Assembly: GCA_008694505.1 (NCBI GenBank)
Contig: VZDJ01000594.1
Location: 11,430,026-11,494,025 of the forward strand
Reading direction: 5' to 3'
Length of the DNA: 64,000 bases
Source: Cyanoderma ruficeps
Taxonomy: Eukaryota > Chordata > Aves > Passeriformes > Timaliidae
Below are positions 35,110 to 48,668 of the stretch, piece by piece. Position numbers and translations under genes: made by a program. The number at the start of each line of letters is the position of its first letter. Within the stretch, counting starts at the first letter, position 1. Below the pieces are notes generated by a model that saw only the letters and a list, made by a program, of their open reading frames with translations, was not told the DNA's origin and did not search any database.

Positions 35110-37733
35110 TTACTATTTCCTTGGAATAAATCCCTTCTGTTAAAGCAGAAGGACTTGAGTTTGCTAAGGCAAAAGAATTTTGCACTGCTTCTTGCCTCTT
35201 ATCCCATGTGGTATTTAACATCCTAAATCCCACTTGTCGAGTGGCACAAAACACCCACAAGGCTCGTGCATTTGGGACAAGGCTCAAGTGCTGAGCTGCT
35301 GGCTGCATGTGCGAGGAGGTGAAGGGAAATACTGGCTCTGCTTTGAATCTCAATGACACGTGGGGTTAGTGTGGTGTGTGCCTGTCAGAACTGAAACTTC
35401 TTCTTTTGATGGGGATACTGAGGACAATTAGCGAATGTGTTATGATCCACTAAAAGCGGCAGGAGATAATAAGCCAATAATTGGCCAATATATAATAATC
35501 ATGGTTCTTTCAAAAAAGTCTCATTTATATTTGCTTCAGCCCCTGTGTTTCCTGTGCCTCTCATGACCCTAAAATGACTGCTGCCTACTGGTGAGATTAC
35601 ATTTTGATGCTATTAAAATAAATTTAAAAAGACAATATTTAATATTTCTTTCAATTTTTAGAGATTGCTGTTAAAAACAAACAAAAAAACCCAACCCCTC
35701 CCCCCAAAAAAAAACCAAACCTGATGATCTTACAGGAAAAAAACAGATATCTCAAGGCAGAGAAGAATGAAATTACAACTTCATTACAAAACTGTCTTTG
35801 AAAAAGTTTTTTGAGCTTTGTGAAGATTTTTCTTTGAGTGGGAGCTTCATGAAAAAGATAATGGAAATGCTCCCCAAAGAAGAGCAGCAGCAGCAGCAGC
35901 TCTCTGAAACAACAAGATTTGCAAAACAGTTTTCTGCTGCCTTTGTGGCTGGCAGGTCCAGCAACAAGACAGCTTTTTGTAGATAGGGGAAATGTGTTTG
36001 AAAGGGAGCCTAACCGGAGGAGAGCTGCAGAGGCTCAGGGGGCTCCTGAGCTCAGCATTTTGGTGATTTTGGGGGCCAATGGGTCTCCCCAGCACTGTGG
36101 ACACTGCTGTTCCACCCCAGCAATGCCAGAGCTGGGTCTGGGGAGTGCCTACCAAAAATACTTCCCAGGGTGGGAAACTGGAGACATTCACAGCAGCACT
36201 ATGTATGCATCAAAGAAGTGATGGGATCTGATCCTTTCTGGATCTGGAGCCATCTTCTAAATGGATTTTCTGGCTAAGGATTATGTTTCAGGCACAGTCT
36301 AGCAATGTATTCATATAAACTAAACAGCAGAGGGGTTTGCTACCCTTGTAGGGAATTAATTAGATGTAAATTTTCATTTGATTTGACAGTGCTCTCATAA
36401 TATGCTAAAATATTTGTAAAAGACTTGTGAATATTTTTAAGACTTTTATGCTTCTGGAGTCCGAATCTCCATGATGTTCTCTTGTGTTTTGGTATTCGAC
36501 ATCTTATGCAAAAAACTGATAATATCTGCTAGTGTCAGACTAGAGCTTCCATTATTGAATGTCTCTTTGTTTCTTTCTTAGTCTAGTCAAAGAAAAGGTC
36601 CCTAGAGAAATACTATGAAGAGCTAACTTGTCATCACCAAAATACGAAGATACAACAAGCTCACCCTTGCCTTCAAACTAAACTACCTTGCATACACTAT
36701 GGAAAGAGATCCAGAACCAAGACTAAAAATATTATTCATCAGCTACAAGAATTTGGAGCAGAGAAACTTTCCAGATATGTTAAGAAGACCTTAAATTTAA
36801 AGTTCCAATATTACACTAATTCAGTCTATTTGGGCAGGATCAGTTGGCAGGAACCACACAAACACATAATTCACTTTCATGGGCTTTTGGATGCTTAGCA
36901 CCGCAAAAAAGCCTGAGGCAGAATATGCAAAAACAGTAGTGTCATTATCAGGTTTAACACTATGCATAATTGAAAAAAAGAGCTTTCACAGCTAGAAGAT
37001 CATATCACATATATTTTGAGTCTTGTTCTCATACTCATGCACTTTGTCTGCTACTTTCTCACTCAGAATACCTGACTGAGAGTCCAATCACAAACCTGCA
37101 GCATGTGTAGACCCATAAGGATGGGCAGGACTAGAAAGGACTTATGTCTGTTGAGAAGGTAACAGGCAGAGTGCTAATGCTTACTGAGCACAGATTAAAA
37201 AGACAGGAGCAGAATCCTTCTAATGATTAAACAGAAACTGATGCCTGTCATCGCTCTCTACTTGAAAATTTACATGAATGTGAGGCTGAAATCTATCATG
37301 ATTAATTGATAAGGATGGGATTCAACTTCATGGTGAGTAACCTAATTTAGGGGTTCAATTTGCTTCCTTAAAATACAGTCCTAATGGCATTTTCACCATG
37401 CAACAAAAATATATGGTTGGCAGACATGATGGAGGATTTAATGTGAAATACCAGCATAGTAGATAAAGAAGAAGCAGTGTAACCAAAAATGTCCATAATA
37501 CCAACAGATGCCAGTATTTAGGCAACCAGATTTCACCCTTTACTTCCTTGTCAATCCAGCAATGCTGACATCCTGCTTTGCAGGCTGTGTCCCCCAAAAA
37601 CAATGTGAAGCTGCCACAAGTATGTCCGTGTGAGATGTGCACGCAGACACACACAGAGCATGCAGACTGCCAACTGAAATACAGCACACCCTAACACCCT
37701 TTTGAAACATGCAGAACTCTGCAGCACAAATTC
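35110..37733. other. Intergenic stretch, no gene recognised
   Basis: It includes a six-unit AGC repeat at 35883-35900, which gives a glutamine run in one short frame (MLPKEEQQQQQLSE). The frame has no other recognisable feature, so I do not call it coding. The rest is unremarkable AT-rich sequence. Confidence 0.5.
35883..35900. repeat. AGC/CAG trinucleotide repeat, six units
   Basis: Six perfect AGC units lie inside a 62-codon + frame and an opposing minus frame, where they read as polyalanine. Short but uninterrupted. Confidence 0.9.
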
Positions 37734-37788
37734 CCATTTTAATTCCATTTTAATCCCATTTTAATCCCATTTTAATCCCATTTTAATC
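37734..37788. repeat. 11-bp minisatellite, five units
   Basis: Five head-to-tail copies of CCATTTTAATC, the first with a terminal T instead of C, the other four identical. It is flanked by unique sequence and is a clean, probably young tandem array. Confidence 0.95.
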
Positions 37789-40740
37789 AAATCTGTATTT
37801 TTCACACATGGGCACAAAACCCAGTGAAGTCACAAGTCTGCCAAATAACGCTGTGATTTCACGGACAGCATGAAATCTGGATGAAGTTTCCTTTTGTATT
37901 TTCAGGGAAAAAGGTTGCAAAGGAAGGGAAATAGGCTTGCTGCTAAGCATCTGCACCTTATAGACAAAAAACAAATTTCAAAGGGGTTCTGCCAGAAGGC
38001 AGATTTCTCAGAGGTATGGTGATAAGGGAGCAGTTTGTGTTTAAAGAGGCACTGAACTAAAAATAATCAGCATAGTTAAAAAAATATCGAACAGCTGTTT
38101 TTCCCAGCTAATGTTCACCATATACAAGCTGCAGCTTTTGACATTCAGGTGAAATGGTGAAACTGACTGCTTTACACAAATCTTACATCTGGGATGTCAG
38201 GACACTGACATTTCAATCAAAACTGTCCCCTGCCTTCCTACTCCACCCCATCGCTGTTCAGGAGTCTTTAAAGAGTCCATCAGTATGTGAATCAAAGTCC
38301 CTTGTTCCTTGGAAGATCAGCAGGAATTTCTCAAATTACGTCAATAGGTCAAAACTATCTTCTGAGTAAGTCAGAAGGGACCATATTTTCTCCCATTTCT
38401 ATTGTTGCAGCAGCTTTCTATCATTACCCAGAATTGTCAAACCATCCATGTCCTCTCAGTATCATTACATTTTTACAGTTTACCTCCATTAAAAGTTCTT
38501 AACAACTTCTTTTTGAGGGACCCTATATTTGAAATTTTACTTTACATAGCTTATGTTCTTGATTGTGTGTGTATTTTTGTGGTTTTTATTTCTTCAGCTA
38601 TACATAACCTCTATTACTAAATATGTGTCTCAACTTTCTCCACCCAACCAAAAGTTCTTTTTGCTATTTTGTGCTACAGACTGTGCTGTTCAGAAGAAAC
38701 AAGTTACAGCATAATAAATTCCTTCAGAGATCACTGGAGTTAGGCTGGCAAAGAATTACTGACTTACCCTTCCCCTCATAAGCATCCTTATGGTACAGCT
38801 AAGTAATGCAATGTCTGGGCCGAATTCACTAGTTACTATTAAGGGCTGGATCACCTTGAGAGTTCTGCATTTATATGATTATAAACCCAGTGAAATTTAA
38901 CGCTACTCAGAAATGAATCAAGCTCAAAATTTACGCTGATTAAAGCTGAGTTACGCTTTGTAGCCCTCTGACAAAGTTCTGGCTGAAATAAAGTAGCGTA
39001 AAACAATAAATCATTTTCTACCTCCTGCATTTCCTTATCCCTGGGGAAGAAGGAGAACTCTGGTTTGGGTTTTTTCATTGTTGTTTTTTCTTCCTTCTAA
39101 GTCCCCAAAGCATTAATTAGCTGCTTATATTTTTCTCTACCAAGTAATAGATAGTGACGCAGTTTGTTAACCAACTAGGACATTTCTCCCAGAACTAAAT
39201 TCCCTTGTTATTATTATTACACACCTTCCATGGGATTACAGTTACTGAATTACCTCCTGAACCATTACCACAATATCTCAGGAGGAATTTCCCCAGATAA
39301 TTCTTTATCTTACCCACAGATTTGTTTTCTGAAAGATAATCACTTTTGCAGTTTTGTATAGTTCTCTGGTTTTTCAGAATGGTAGCCAGCTTTTCTCTGA
39401 ATGCTGAGAGTTGTCAAGCATCCTAACATGTATGCATTCTCACCTTCATCCCCCAGAGCGATGTCAAATTCTCTCTGTTTTCTTTTTTTTGCAGTTATTC
39501 ATTTTTCTTCTTCATCCATTTAATCTGTGCTCAAGGGTCAACTAGACCTAAATGAGATATTCCCTCCTTTTCTCACCCACACTCTTCTCTCTTTACCTTT
39601 TTCACCTCACTGCAAATAGAAGGCTCTAAATCTTATAAAATATTTTAGGGCTAATTGTGGGAGGTTAATGAATGATTTGATCTCCCTTCAGGATTTAAAT
39701 TATGTGAATGTAGGAAGAATTCACGGTGTAGTAAAACTCTTTGAAATCTGTTCCACTAAAACTGATTCACTGTGCAACTTGGCCAAAATGTTTAGTACCT
39801 GCTCCAATACAAACTGAAAACAGTAGAAATTATTCTTCTTTCAAGGAATAGAAAACAAACACGTACATTTGTACACTAAATGTCTCTGTGTGATTTTGAT
39901 TCGTGGAAAAATTCTCACTGATATAATTGTATTTGAACCAATGCTCTAAGCCATTATAAAATGGAAATTCAGATTCAGGTCACCAAGATTGGCTGCAAGG
40001 TTTTATGGATTAGTGTTTCTGAAGCCACTTGGAAGGGAAAGTTTATAGAAAACAAATGTAAGTCTGGGTAATAATATGAATTCTGGATGCAGTTTTAATG
40101 GAAAAGCAGTGATCTATTTGCATATATAAAATTTGCAGAAATGGGAAGATTTTGTCAACATTTCCATGAGTAAATTATTCAAAATCTTCTACACAATATG
40201 AAATATGCCATATTAATAAGGCTAGAAAGGGGTGCTCAGATGTATATTATGCATCAATGGAGAAAAGGTAAAATTGTTTGCAACTATGTGAAAGGAAAAC
40301 AAACCCTTTCTCAAAAACACTGCATTTTCTTCACAATAACTTGTCAAAAATATTATTCAGCTGTTCATTTTGGATAAAAAGGCCTGCTGCAATGCCAGCT
40401 TTTTCAGGGGACAAAGCTGCATAATTTCACCCATTACTCTGGCAAAGTGCTAGGAGAATTTCTTTCTCACATTAAAGCAAAGCTGTTTGCCTACATCTAC
40501 AGCTCTGAGGTTCCTTGTGGTAAAGTGGCTAGGAAAATGGTAAGTCATATCTATGAAAAATCGCATAAATTCCACACACCCCCTACACCTGACATTTTCC
40601 TTCTTTTCTGCTATTTGTTTAGCCACAATAAATGCCTAGCCTTTGTTGTGTAACAGAGTACCTGGCGATGGGACATTTAACTTACTAGATCTCTGCAGTG
40701 CACAAATGGAATGAAAAAAATCCAAGCTAACTTAAAAGCC
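37789..40740. other. AT-rich intergenic stretch, nothing recognised
   Basis: Only short random open frames occur. No CR1, LTR or exon-like sequence was seen. Confidence 0.5.
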
Positions 40741-41640
40741 TCTCAGCTCTACAGCATTGGCGGCAGAGCTCTGGACAAGCTGTAGGGACCAGGTCATCAA
40801 AGGCAGCAGGCTTTTACCACCCTTCCCTTAAAGCAGGTAACACAGGGAAGTAGAAAACTCTTCCTATAGCAGGCACCTCCCTGGCGCTCACCACAGCGTG
40901 ACTGCAGGAGAGCTGTGATCCCTTCAAAGCACGGGGAGGGGGTACAGCTGCTTCAGCATTGATCCCCACACCGCCAATAGCCCCAGTTTAATGCTCTAGC
41001 TGTTGCAGGTCTCTAAAGCCCATCTTCTGCTCATGCTGCCTGTCCTGTCCAGAGCAGAAGCTGGACCAGAAGGGGAGGAAACACCACTGTGAGAGGAGGG
41101 GCAGCTTGAGGGTGGTCCCATTATCCAGGTGAATCTTCCTCTAAGGTTTCTGAACCCCAAAACCAAACACTGGCAGTCTTCCAAGAGCCATCAGGGGATC
41201 CCTGTATTGGGAGGGAAAAACAACGACTCAAATATTTCCAGGGTGTATTTAAAAAAAAAAATTAAAAAAAAAAAGTTTGCCTTTCTCTCTGTTGTAAGCA
41301 ATTACAGGTCATCGTGTTGCCATGGTTTTACTTTAAGACAGTCGTGTCTCAGCTGTTACCCTTTATCGAGTGGAGGCAGAAATAAATCCCCTTTCCCCGG
41401 AGTGTGCAGATTGCACATTCCCAGGCGCCATCTACCGGTGTTCCACCCCGGAGCCGCTGCCAAGCGCACATGAATCCTTCGTTCCGGCGTTTGGCAGCGT
41501 GCGGATTCAACAAATTTGTGTTCCTACGAGTTTCAAGAAACACAGAGACGTGTAAGACAGGAAAAGAGAGCTCCTGCTCTGGGCCTGGAGGCAGCTGCTG
41601 GAACCAGCTCCGGGAAAAGCTTCATCCTGGATTTCATTAG
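40741..41640. promoter_or_regulatory. GC-enriched patch with local CpG cluster; candidate regulatory element
   Basis: Against an AT-rich background this ~900-bp patch is clearly richer in G and C. CpGs cluster at about 41389-41530 ('ccccggag', 'ggcgcc', 'ccggtg', 'gagccgctgccaagcgc', 'ttccggcgtttgg', 'gtgcgg'). It includes a full CTCF-type motif at 41424 and a 'gttgccatgg' half X-box (RFX-like) near 41316. No TATA or coding exon was seen. It may be an insulator or enhancer, or the promoter of an unknown non-coding transcript. Confidence 0.4.
41424..41438 (-). promoter_or_regulatory. CTCF-type binding motif
   Basis: The minus strand reads CCGGTAGATGGCGCC, which fits the 15-base CTCF pattern CCDSYAGRKGGCRSY at every position. 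It lies in the only obvious CpG cluster of the window, which raises its credibility. Binding itself is not shown by sequence. Confidence 0.6.
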
Positions 41641-44600
41641 ATGAGAGCAGATAATTCAATCAGAAAATCCAGTGCAGAACTGGACCTCATTTGTTCTTCT
41701 TCTTGTGAAACTTCCTGCTTTGATTTCTTCACCTATGTAAGGAAAAGTCTTGAAAGAAGATATTCAGTAAACCCAGATCTCTGAGATCATATGACTAAAT
41801 CCACAGAGATTTCAAGATGATTTTTTACAAAATTCTCTAAGTATTGTATTTTTTCTCAAGACAGACAGTGGAACAAAACACCTTTTTTTAGTTGACTGTA
41901 ACTCTCCATAATTTTCACTAGCAAAAATAATTTTAAAAATATATTTTAGTCAATTTTACTAAGCACTGTTTATTCTTTTTTCTTTCCTAATTATCTTCCC
42001 TCCCTTTTTATAGTTAGTTTTAGAAAATAATCTTTTATTCTTTTCTGTCAAGACTTTGTTGAATTTCAAGCAAATTTTCTAAAATATTTGATACCTAAGC
42101 AAAAGATAACTACTTGCTAGGAAAAATGTAGACTTAAAAATATCTTCAAGGGAACTTTGAATATTGCCAGTTCTGAAGCAGTCCTTTGAAGATATCATCC
42201 CAGCTCTCTCACCTGGAGGCTTTCATACCCTGAAGTAGCTCAGAGCATCTACTAATGTATTCAGAGCCTCAGTGGCATGTTCCTTAGAAGTCATTATGGT
42301 AATGCATTCCTGATTCCTGAGGACTAACTGTTCCGACCTGACAGGACTGACACACAGGGAAGGTGTTTGTGGTGTTGACCACCACTACCAATTCATAATG
42401 GCCCTTAGTTGGTGGACAGCATTCAGGATGTTTCATACATCCACTGCTCCCATGTCTGAATCAGGAGTCTGGTTTCTTCAGAGGGCCAAAAATATTACAC
42501 ATTTCCATCTCCCCTCAGTTATCATAAACTTGGAAGTAGTTTAAAATACAAAGGCATAACACCCTGGCCAGTAGCCAAAATATCTACAAGCGTTGTCTGC
42601 AAAATTTGGTTTGAACATTCATTTGTATGTTCTCCAGACCCTTACTAAAAAGATGGGTCTGTTTTCAAACCATGTTAAAGAAATTAAGACTTCAAATAAA
42701 TATGTCACTACATTCTTTGTTGCAAACTCCCCAGTTTTGGCGAGCTTTCTGTGCAGAAACCTTCCCCTACTCAAGAAGTCAAATATCTGCAAAACCGACC
42801 ATACAAATCTCAAAAGAGGATTTTTGCACTTGTAGTGGTCCTGATCTGTAACAAATTGATGTAATTTCCCATGAAGGAAAAGAATAAATCACAAATCAGG
42901 AAAAAGTGCCTCAAATAGCAGACCCAGGAACCAATCTCCCCATCAAGGAAACAGTCCTCAGTGAAAGTCACCACCAAAGGTTAAGCAGCAGACCTCCACA
43001 GCACCCTGCCCAAATCCAAGATCTCATGTGATTTGTTACCTGTAAAAAATTCCACCTGCTATTAAAAAAAAAAAAAAAAGCCAACAAAATCTAGCAATGT
43101 GGGCTTTAGCCCCTTGAAAGGAATGCTAATCCTCCCTTACACCATGAGCCAGAGGAGGGCTGACAAACTGTCCAGTTTAGGATTCAAGACAGACTGGGTC
43201 ATGGCCCAGGCTTATCAGAAGTGTGGCATCTTTCTGCAGACAGATTAGATTTTCTGGCATTTGGTTTGGCCTTTGTAAAGCATTTTCTGGCTGTCCCATT
43301 TTGATCCATCTATTGGGGGCAGGAGATTGGTTTTATATTGTACAAAGATGGTGCCACTTGTAGAGGCCCTAATCTTGTACTGCAATTCAATATAATGTCA
43401 CCATTTCAAAGGAACTTCCTACAGGAAGTTTTTTGGGTTTTTTTTGTGCTGCTCAAACTGGCTGCTTTCCATTCCCTAGTTCCAAACAAAAACAGTTACC
43501 ACAGCATCCCTCAGTACCATAGCTATGCTCCCATATATTAATTATAATGAAAATGACCTTTTAATATTGATAATCTGCATCTTTGTTCAGACATATTTTC
43601 TTACATGCTGGGGGTTAATAAGATGCACACAAAAGATCCAGATGAAGGTTAATTTACTTCTGTTTACTCGTTGATCCTAAAATACAGGACATAAGTAAAA
43701 GGAAAGAATAATTTCAAATGCAACCATTCTGCTGAGAACTGAGTGGATACTTTTCTTTTTTAATTATTATTAATGCTTTCTCCCCCCTAGAATAGTAGTA
43801 CAGACAAGTTATCACCAATGAAGAATTACAAAAACACATCTGTGCAGCAAAGGTCAGAGATGATTTAAAAAGCTAGTCCTATTTAGGTGTTTTCTAATAC
43901 AGGATTCTGGGTCCCAGGGAAGCCAGGGTGAAACTGTTGAGCCTCAGAGACCTCATACTTCAGCTTACCTAAAAATATCAGGAAGAAGCCAAGACCTTTG
44001 CAAGTCATCAGGGATTTGTTTTCTTTCTCAACTGACTACTGGAGGAAGCTTCCTCTAGAATAATCAATGCCCTCTACCCCTAGCAGAATTTGTACCAGGC
44101 AGTGGTCAAATACGCTTAAAGCATGGTCAACACCTGAAGCAAATGTCACTGGTTCCCCTGAGATCTGAGAGTTCAAGTCTTTAATACAGGTAGTTTAGTA
44201 CTTTTATGCAAAGCAAGCCCATTCCTTCATCTAAAATCAGCCAAGCCCCATCTCACAGAGAACATTGAAACCACCAGCCACTTCTCAGAGAGGATACCGA
44301 TAGCAAACACCTTTTGTAAAAGCCTAATTCAAGACTGAGTTCTCTGTATGTATATGAGGAATGCAGTAATTTCTAACTAAGTCCTCTATTAAAAAAAAAA
44401 TAATGCTGCTGTTAGGCCTGGTTTGGCTCAATTTTGCTTTTGCCTAATGCCATTTTCACCTATGCTTCTACTTAGATTTGGTTTTCATATTCCCAGTCAC
44501 CTTCATATTACCCCTTATCATCCACATTCGGAGGAATTGAAATGACATTTATTACCTTCCTCCTGCCAATGCAGGCATCTTCTGCTGCCTTACAAAAACA

Positions 44601-45026
44601 GTGGCCACTGCAGAATAAAAATTCTGTTGGATATTTCAGTCACAGCATCTGTGTAGCTGAACCCAATTTATAAAACATTTATTAACTTATGGGCATTAAC
44701 TAGTTGGGTCTGTTTGAAACAACACAGAAATAGGTGTGTTTAATTTGGTTTGGTTATGGCCTTTGTTTGCTTATTTAAAATAAACTGGCCTGGAGATTAT
44801 TGCAATTGACAGTTTGGACATTAAGAGGGCTGTTGGGGAATACTGTAGTGTACTAGAGTGTGGCATGGAGCACAGGCTCAGCAGTTAGATAAAGCATCAC
44901 ATACTTTCTGCATATATATAATATATATAAATATATATAATACTGACTTTAAAAAAAAAATNAATACATGTTCTGCAGTAACAGAGTTCAGTATATTGCA
45001 GCAATTCCTCTCTGCATACAAAAGTA
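41641..45026. other. AT-rich intergenic stretch, no gene recognised
   Basis: It contains an A-run at 43064-43079, a TA-rich microsatellite at 44911-44941 and an N at 44962. Short frames (for example at 42593-42851) have no recognisable domain. Confidence 0.5.
44911..44962. repeat. TA microsatellite and A-run with one N
   Basis: ATATATATAATATATATAA-type repeats are followed by an A-run and an N at 44962, just upstream of an antisense CR1. Low-complexity sequence with an unresolved base. Confidence 0.8.
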
Positions 45027-45610
45027 CAGAACCAATTAGGTTGGAAAAGACCTCTGAGATCATCAAGTCCAACCTATGTCCAAACACCACCACGTCAAGC
45101 ACACCATGGCGCTGAGTGCCACATCCAGTCTTTCCTTAAACACTTCCAGGGATGGTCACTCCCCACCTGGGGAGCCCATTCCAATGTCTAACCACCCTTT
45201 CTGTGAAGAAATTCTTCCTAATGTTCAACCTTAATCCCTCCTGCCTGGTACAGCTTGAGGCTGTGTCCTCATCCTGTCCCTGCTGCCTGGGAGAAGAGCT
45301 CGAGCCCTACCTGGCTACAGCCTCCTGTCAGGGAGCTCTACAGACTCATAAGGTCTCCCTTGAGCCTCCTTTTCTCCGGGCTAAAGATCCCCAGCTCCCT
45401 CAGCTGCTCCTCACAGGACTTGTATTCCAGAACTTTTACCAGTCTTGTTTCCCTTCTCTGAAAGCATCTCTACATTCTTCCTAAACTGAGGGGCCAAGAA
45501 CTGGACACTCGAAGTACAGGCCAACCAGTGTTGAGGACAGGGAAAGAATCACTTCCCCAGTCCTGCTGGCCACACTCCTCCCCAAAAGCCTTGGCTTCAT
45601 GATTTTCCTG
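45027..45610 (-). mobile_element. CR1 LINE 3' end, antisense, about 580 bp
   Basis: In reverse orientation the terminal CR1 blocks are clear: 'aggttggaaaagacctctg', 'agatcatcaagtccaacc', 'ttccttaaacacttccagg', 'cccattccaatgtctaacc', 'gtgaagaaattcttcctaa', 'agctccctcagctgctcct'. Further in, 'cttccccagtcctgctggcc' and 'acactcctccccaaaagcc' are ORF2-side sequence. Similarity fades after about 45610. It is one of the better-preserved copies. The + frames crossing it are not genes. Confidence 0.93.
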
Positions 45611-48369
45611 ACAGACACAAATGGTTAGGATTAACTGCACTTCTGGCCCTGTTGTGCTTGGCCTCCATGCAAAAGTTTTTTCTCTATCAAGTCTTACAGC
45701 TGTCAGCCATTGCAGGACACAGTTAATGCCCTCCTTCATCAGAGGGAAACCTAGCCTGTGTTTTCACAACATACTGGCCATTCCATAAAAGCAACTCTGG
45801 AGTAGCTGATGTCTGTATCTCCTTGCCCTCACCTGTGATATTTTGCTCATGTCCCCACACACCTCTTCAGATCCAGCTTCTGTGTTAGCTCATGCCAGTG
45901 AAGTCCCTCTTTAAAATTCTGAGCAATGCTCAACTAATGTTCCTGCTCGTTAACCCCTATAAGCCTTAATGAGCTTAACTTCTACTTGTCCTTACTCATT
46001 TAATACATAGACTATCACCAGTTTTCAGAAACGTCTGGATATTTGTTAGGTTTTTTTAATTAGCAGCAGCTAATTGAAAGGACAGTTTCTGGATAAAAAA
46101 GAAAGTGACTGCTAAAACAAATGCATAGGAATGCTGTGTTTTACCAAGTTGGCAGAAATGGAAAAACACACAACGGCCTGGTGAGAATGCAGTGCTTTGA
46201 CAAGCTGTATAAAGCTGTATGAATAGAGCCGTGTGTGTATATGTACACTTACACCAGCTGAAATAATTCAGCCACCTGTGTCAGCTGGGCAGGAAGGAAA
46301 TACTCTCTTCCCTGTAGACCACATCCATCACCTTCATCTGAGTGCCCATGAGCATTTTATGGACATGAATGTTGCCCAAGGATGATTTCAGCCACCACAG
46401 AGATGAATGCAGTCACCTTTGGAGAAGAAGAAAACTGTCACTTGGTAGAATATAGTGAATATTTTAAGGGTCAAGAAAACAACACAAAACCAAATCTGAA
46501 TGCATTTGAGTGAAGTTATGAAAAGATGGGAAAAATAGATGGTACTGGGATCAGGACAAGTGACCTAATCTAGTTGTCAACATGGATCCAGTGCTAGGGT
46601 CTGGCTGGACAGCACTGGTGACATTCACTGGATCCCTCAGGAGCCAGCAGACAGCAACTGAAAGATTTCTTCATTTTTTAACAGGTAACCTCTATCCAGG
46701 TGTTGGCCACGGTTCAGTCCTGTTGCTTCTCACATACAACAATTTCAATAAACAGCTGAGTGTTCCCAGATTTGGGGGACTACCTTTGGTGTATTGACAG
46801 ATATGTTTCAGTCAATTATGAAAACTATTTATACTTATTATTTGAGTATTATTTTTCTTAATTGCTATAAATGCCATTGTGGTTAAGAGACTATATTCAG
46901 ATTCTCAAAATTATTTAAAAGTCTAATGCCAATTTAAGTCCCTAATCCACACTGATTTCCCTAGGAATTAGAAAGTAAAATACCTTTAAGAAGTTGGGCT
47001 GTAGTTCTTGTAAGAAAATTAACATATACCCTCAAGAAAGATTATAAATTATTTGATATGGTATATTCAAAAGTCAATGGCTTTAGCATGCATAATGTTT
47101 TATAAGTGGATCATTTATTTCAATATCTTAAAAACTTTTAAAGATACACTTTCTAAAAACATTATCTAATTATTTCTTAGCCAGCTTCAGAGATCAGGAG
47201 AACTGGAAAAATAAATACATGCACACTGGAAAATAAATGTGCAAACAGGTGTTAACGTTATTTTGTATTTCAAGAGAAGTTTTAAAAAGTATATGCCCTG
47301 TTCAATACAGCAGGACTAAACTTCTCTAGCTGTGAGCATTAATTCTGATAAACAGCAGGTTTAGTATTAACTCCAGATTCTGTACAACATTCTTGCAGTT
47401 CAAAATAACTCTGATCATGTTAAATACATTCAACATAAAATCTGCTCATTTTAAGCAATAAACCAAACCATGTAATTTCAACATGATCATGGAAAAAAAA
47501 ATATCCTCTAGGACTATCAAACTAGGAAAAAAGGTGTGGGTTTTTTTCTCTTCTTGAAGAAAATTTAATTTTCTGTAAAGTTTTCAATGGAAAAAGAAGT
47601 AAAATAACACAAACTCAAAAGTTTGGCATCTGTTGTGTAAGCAGCAACTGATTGAGATTTTTTGTGCACAGAATAACTTAGTGTTTCAATTACAGAACTC
47701 ATCAAGTTTTAAAAGCAGCTAAATATCTACTTCCAGCAGCTGGGAAATAGCCTTCTGTGTGAAACGTGAGTGGGAAAATTGACTGTACTGTGTTAACTCA
47801 AGCAAAAGGAACTGACTCCCAAAGGGGGTCGCACTCCCTTGTTGATGGAAATTAAAGCTGGACAGGTTAGAAAAAGTTAGAGTATTGAGTTATTTCTTTC
47901 TGTGGTCAAATTAGCTGGTTTTCTGCTGATTGCTTCTCTGGTATGAAGCCCAGAAGTCAGAGGAAAGAGAAATATCAAAGCTAACCTATGGAAAGTTGAA
48001 ATTCTTGCACTGAATTCCAGGCCTCGGGGCAGTCTCCACCCTTTGCTGCCTTTGACTGGGAACATGTAATAAAAACAATTTAAGAAAAATAATCTCAAAC
48101 TGATAATTTTTGGTAATTGGCTCCAACCAGGATGATAAACCTTCCTGAAACAGCTACTTGGCAGAAAGCAGAGCAGTCACCTGTTGTGCCATGGGGGTCG
48201 ACAGATTTTCCCAAGTATTTTGTTCCCTGCTCTCTTTCCTGGTTGACATACATTCCCTCCCTCAGGTCTCCTGAGAACAAGTTTGCAGTGCTTCAGCAGA
48301 GAAGATGGTTTTCTTTGCTCTTTGGCATCACCTCCATTCCTGAAAATGGAATGGAGATGCATTTCTTTC
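45611..48369. other. Intergenic stretch, no gene recognised
   Basis: The first about 150 bases could be a diverged continuation of the antisense CR1. The rest is AT-rich with no recognised exon or repeat. Confidence 0.5.
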
Positions 48370-48668
48370 CTCCAAAGAGCAACACAGCTGGTGAAGGGTC
48401 TGGAGCACAGATCCTATGAGGAGCTGCTGAGGGAGCTGAGGGTGTTTTGCCTGGAGAAAAGGAGGCTCAGGGGTGACCTTATCACTCTACAGCCACATGA
48501 AAGGAGATTGTAGCCAGGTGAAGGTCATCACTTCTCACCAGTAAGAAGAAAGAGGACAAGAGGAAACAGCCTCAAGTTGCACCAAGGGAGATTTAGATTG
48601 GATATTGGGAAAAATTTCTTCACTGAAAGGGTTTTCAAGAATGGGAACAGGATGCCCTGGATACTTCC
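48370..48668 (+). mobile_element. CR1 LINE internal/3' fragment
   Basis: 'tggtgaagggtctggagc', 'gaggagctgctgagggag', 'ctggagaaaaggaggctc', 'aggggtgaccttatcac' and 'tgggaaaaatttcttcact' occur in CR1 order. The copy breaks off before the octamer end, so it lacks the terminal ~150 bases or they have decayed. Confidence 0.88.

Noticed and set aside
35798..35986. Short frame with a glutamine run (MLPKEEQQQQQ)
   Set aside because: The glutamines come from a six-unit AGC repeat, and the rest of the frame has no recognisable feature or splice context.
37734..37788. Tandem array as a possible CRISPR-like array
   Set aside because: Units are 11 bp and directly abutting without spacers, in vertebrate DNA; it is a minisatellite.
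45152..45484. Plus-strand open frames of 68-110 codons
   Set aside because: They run through an antisense CR1 copy and translate its reverse complement.
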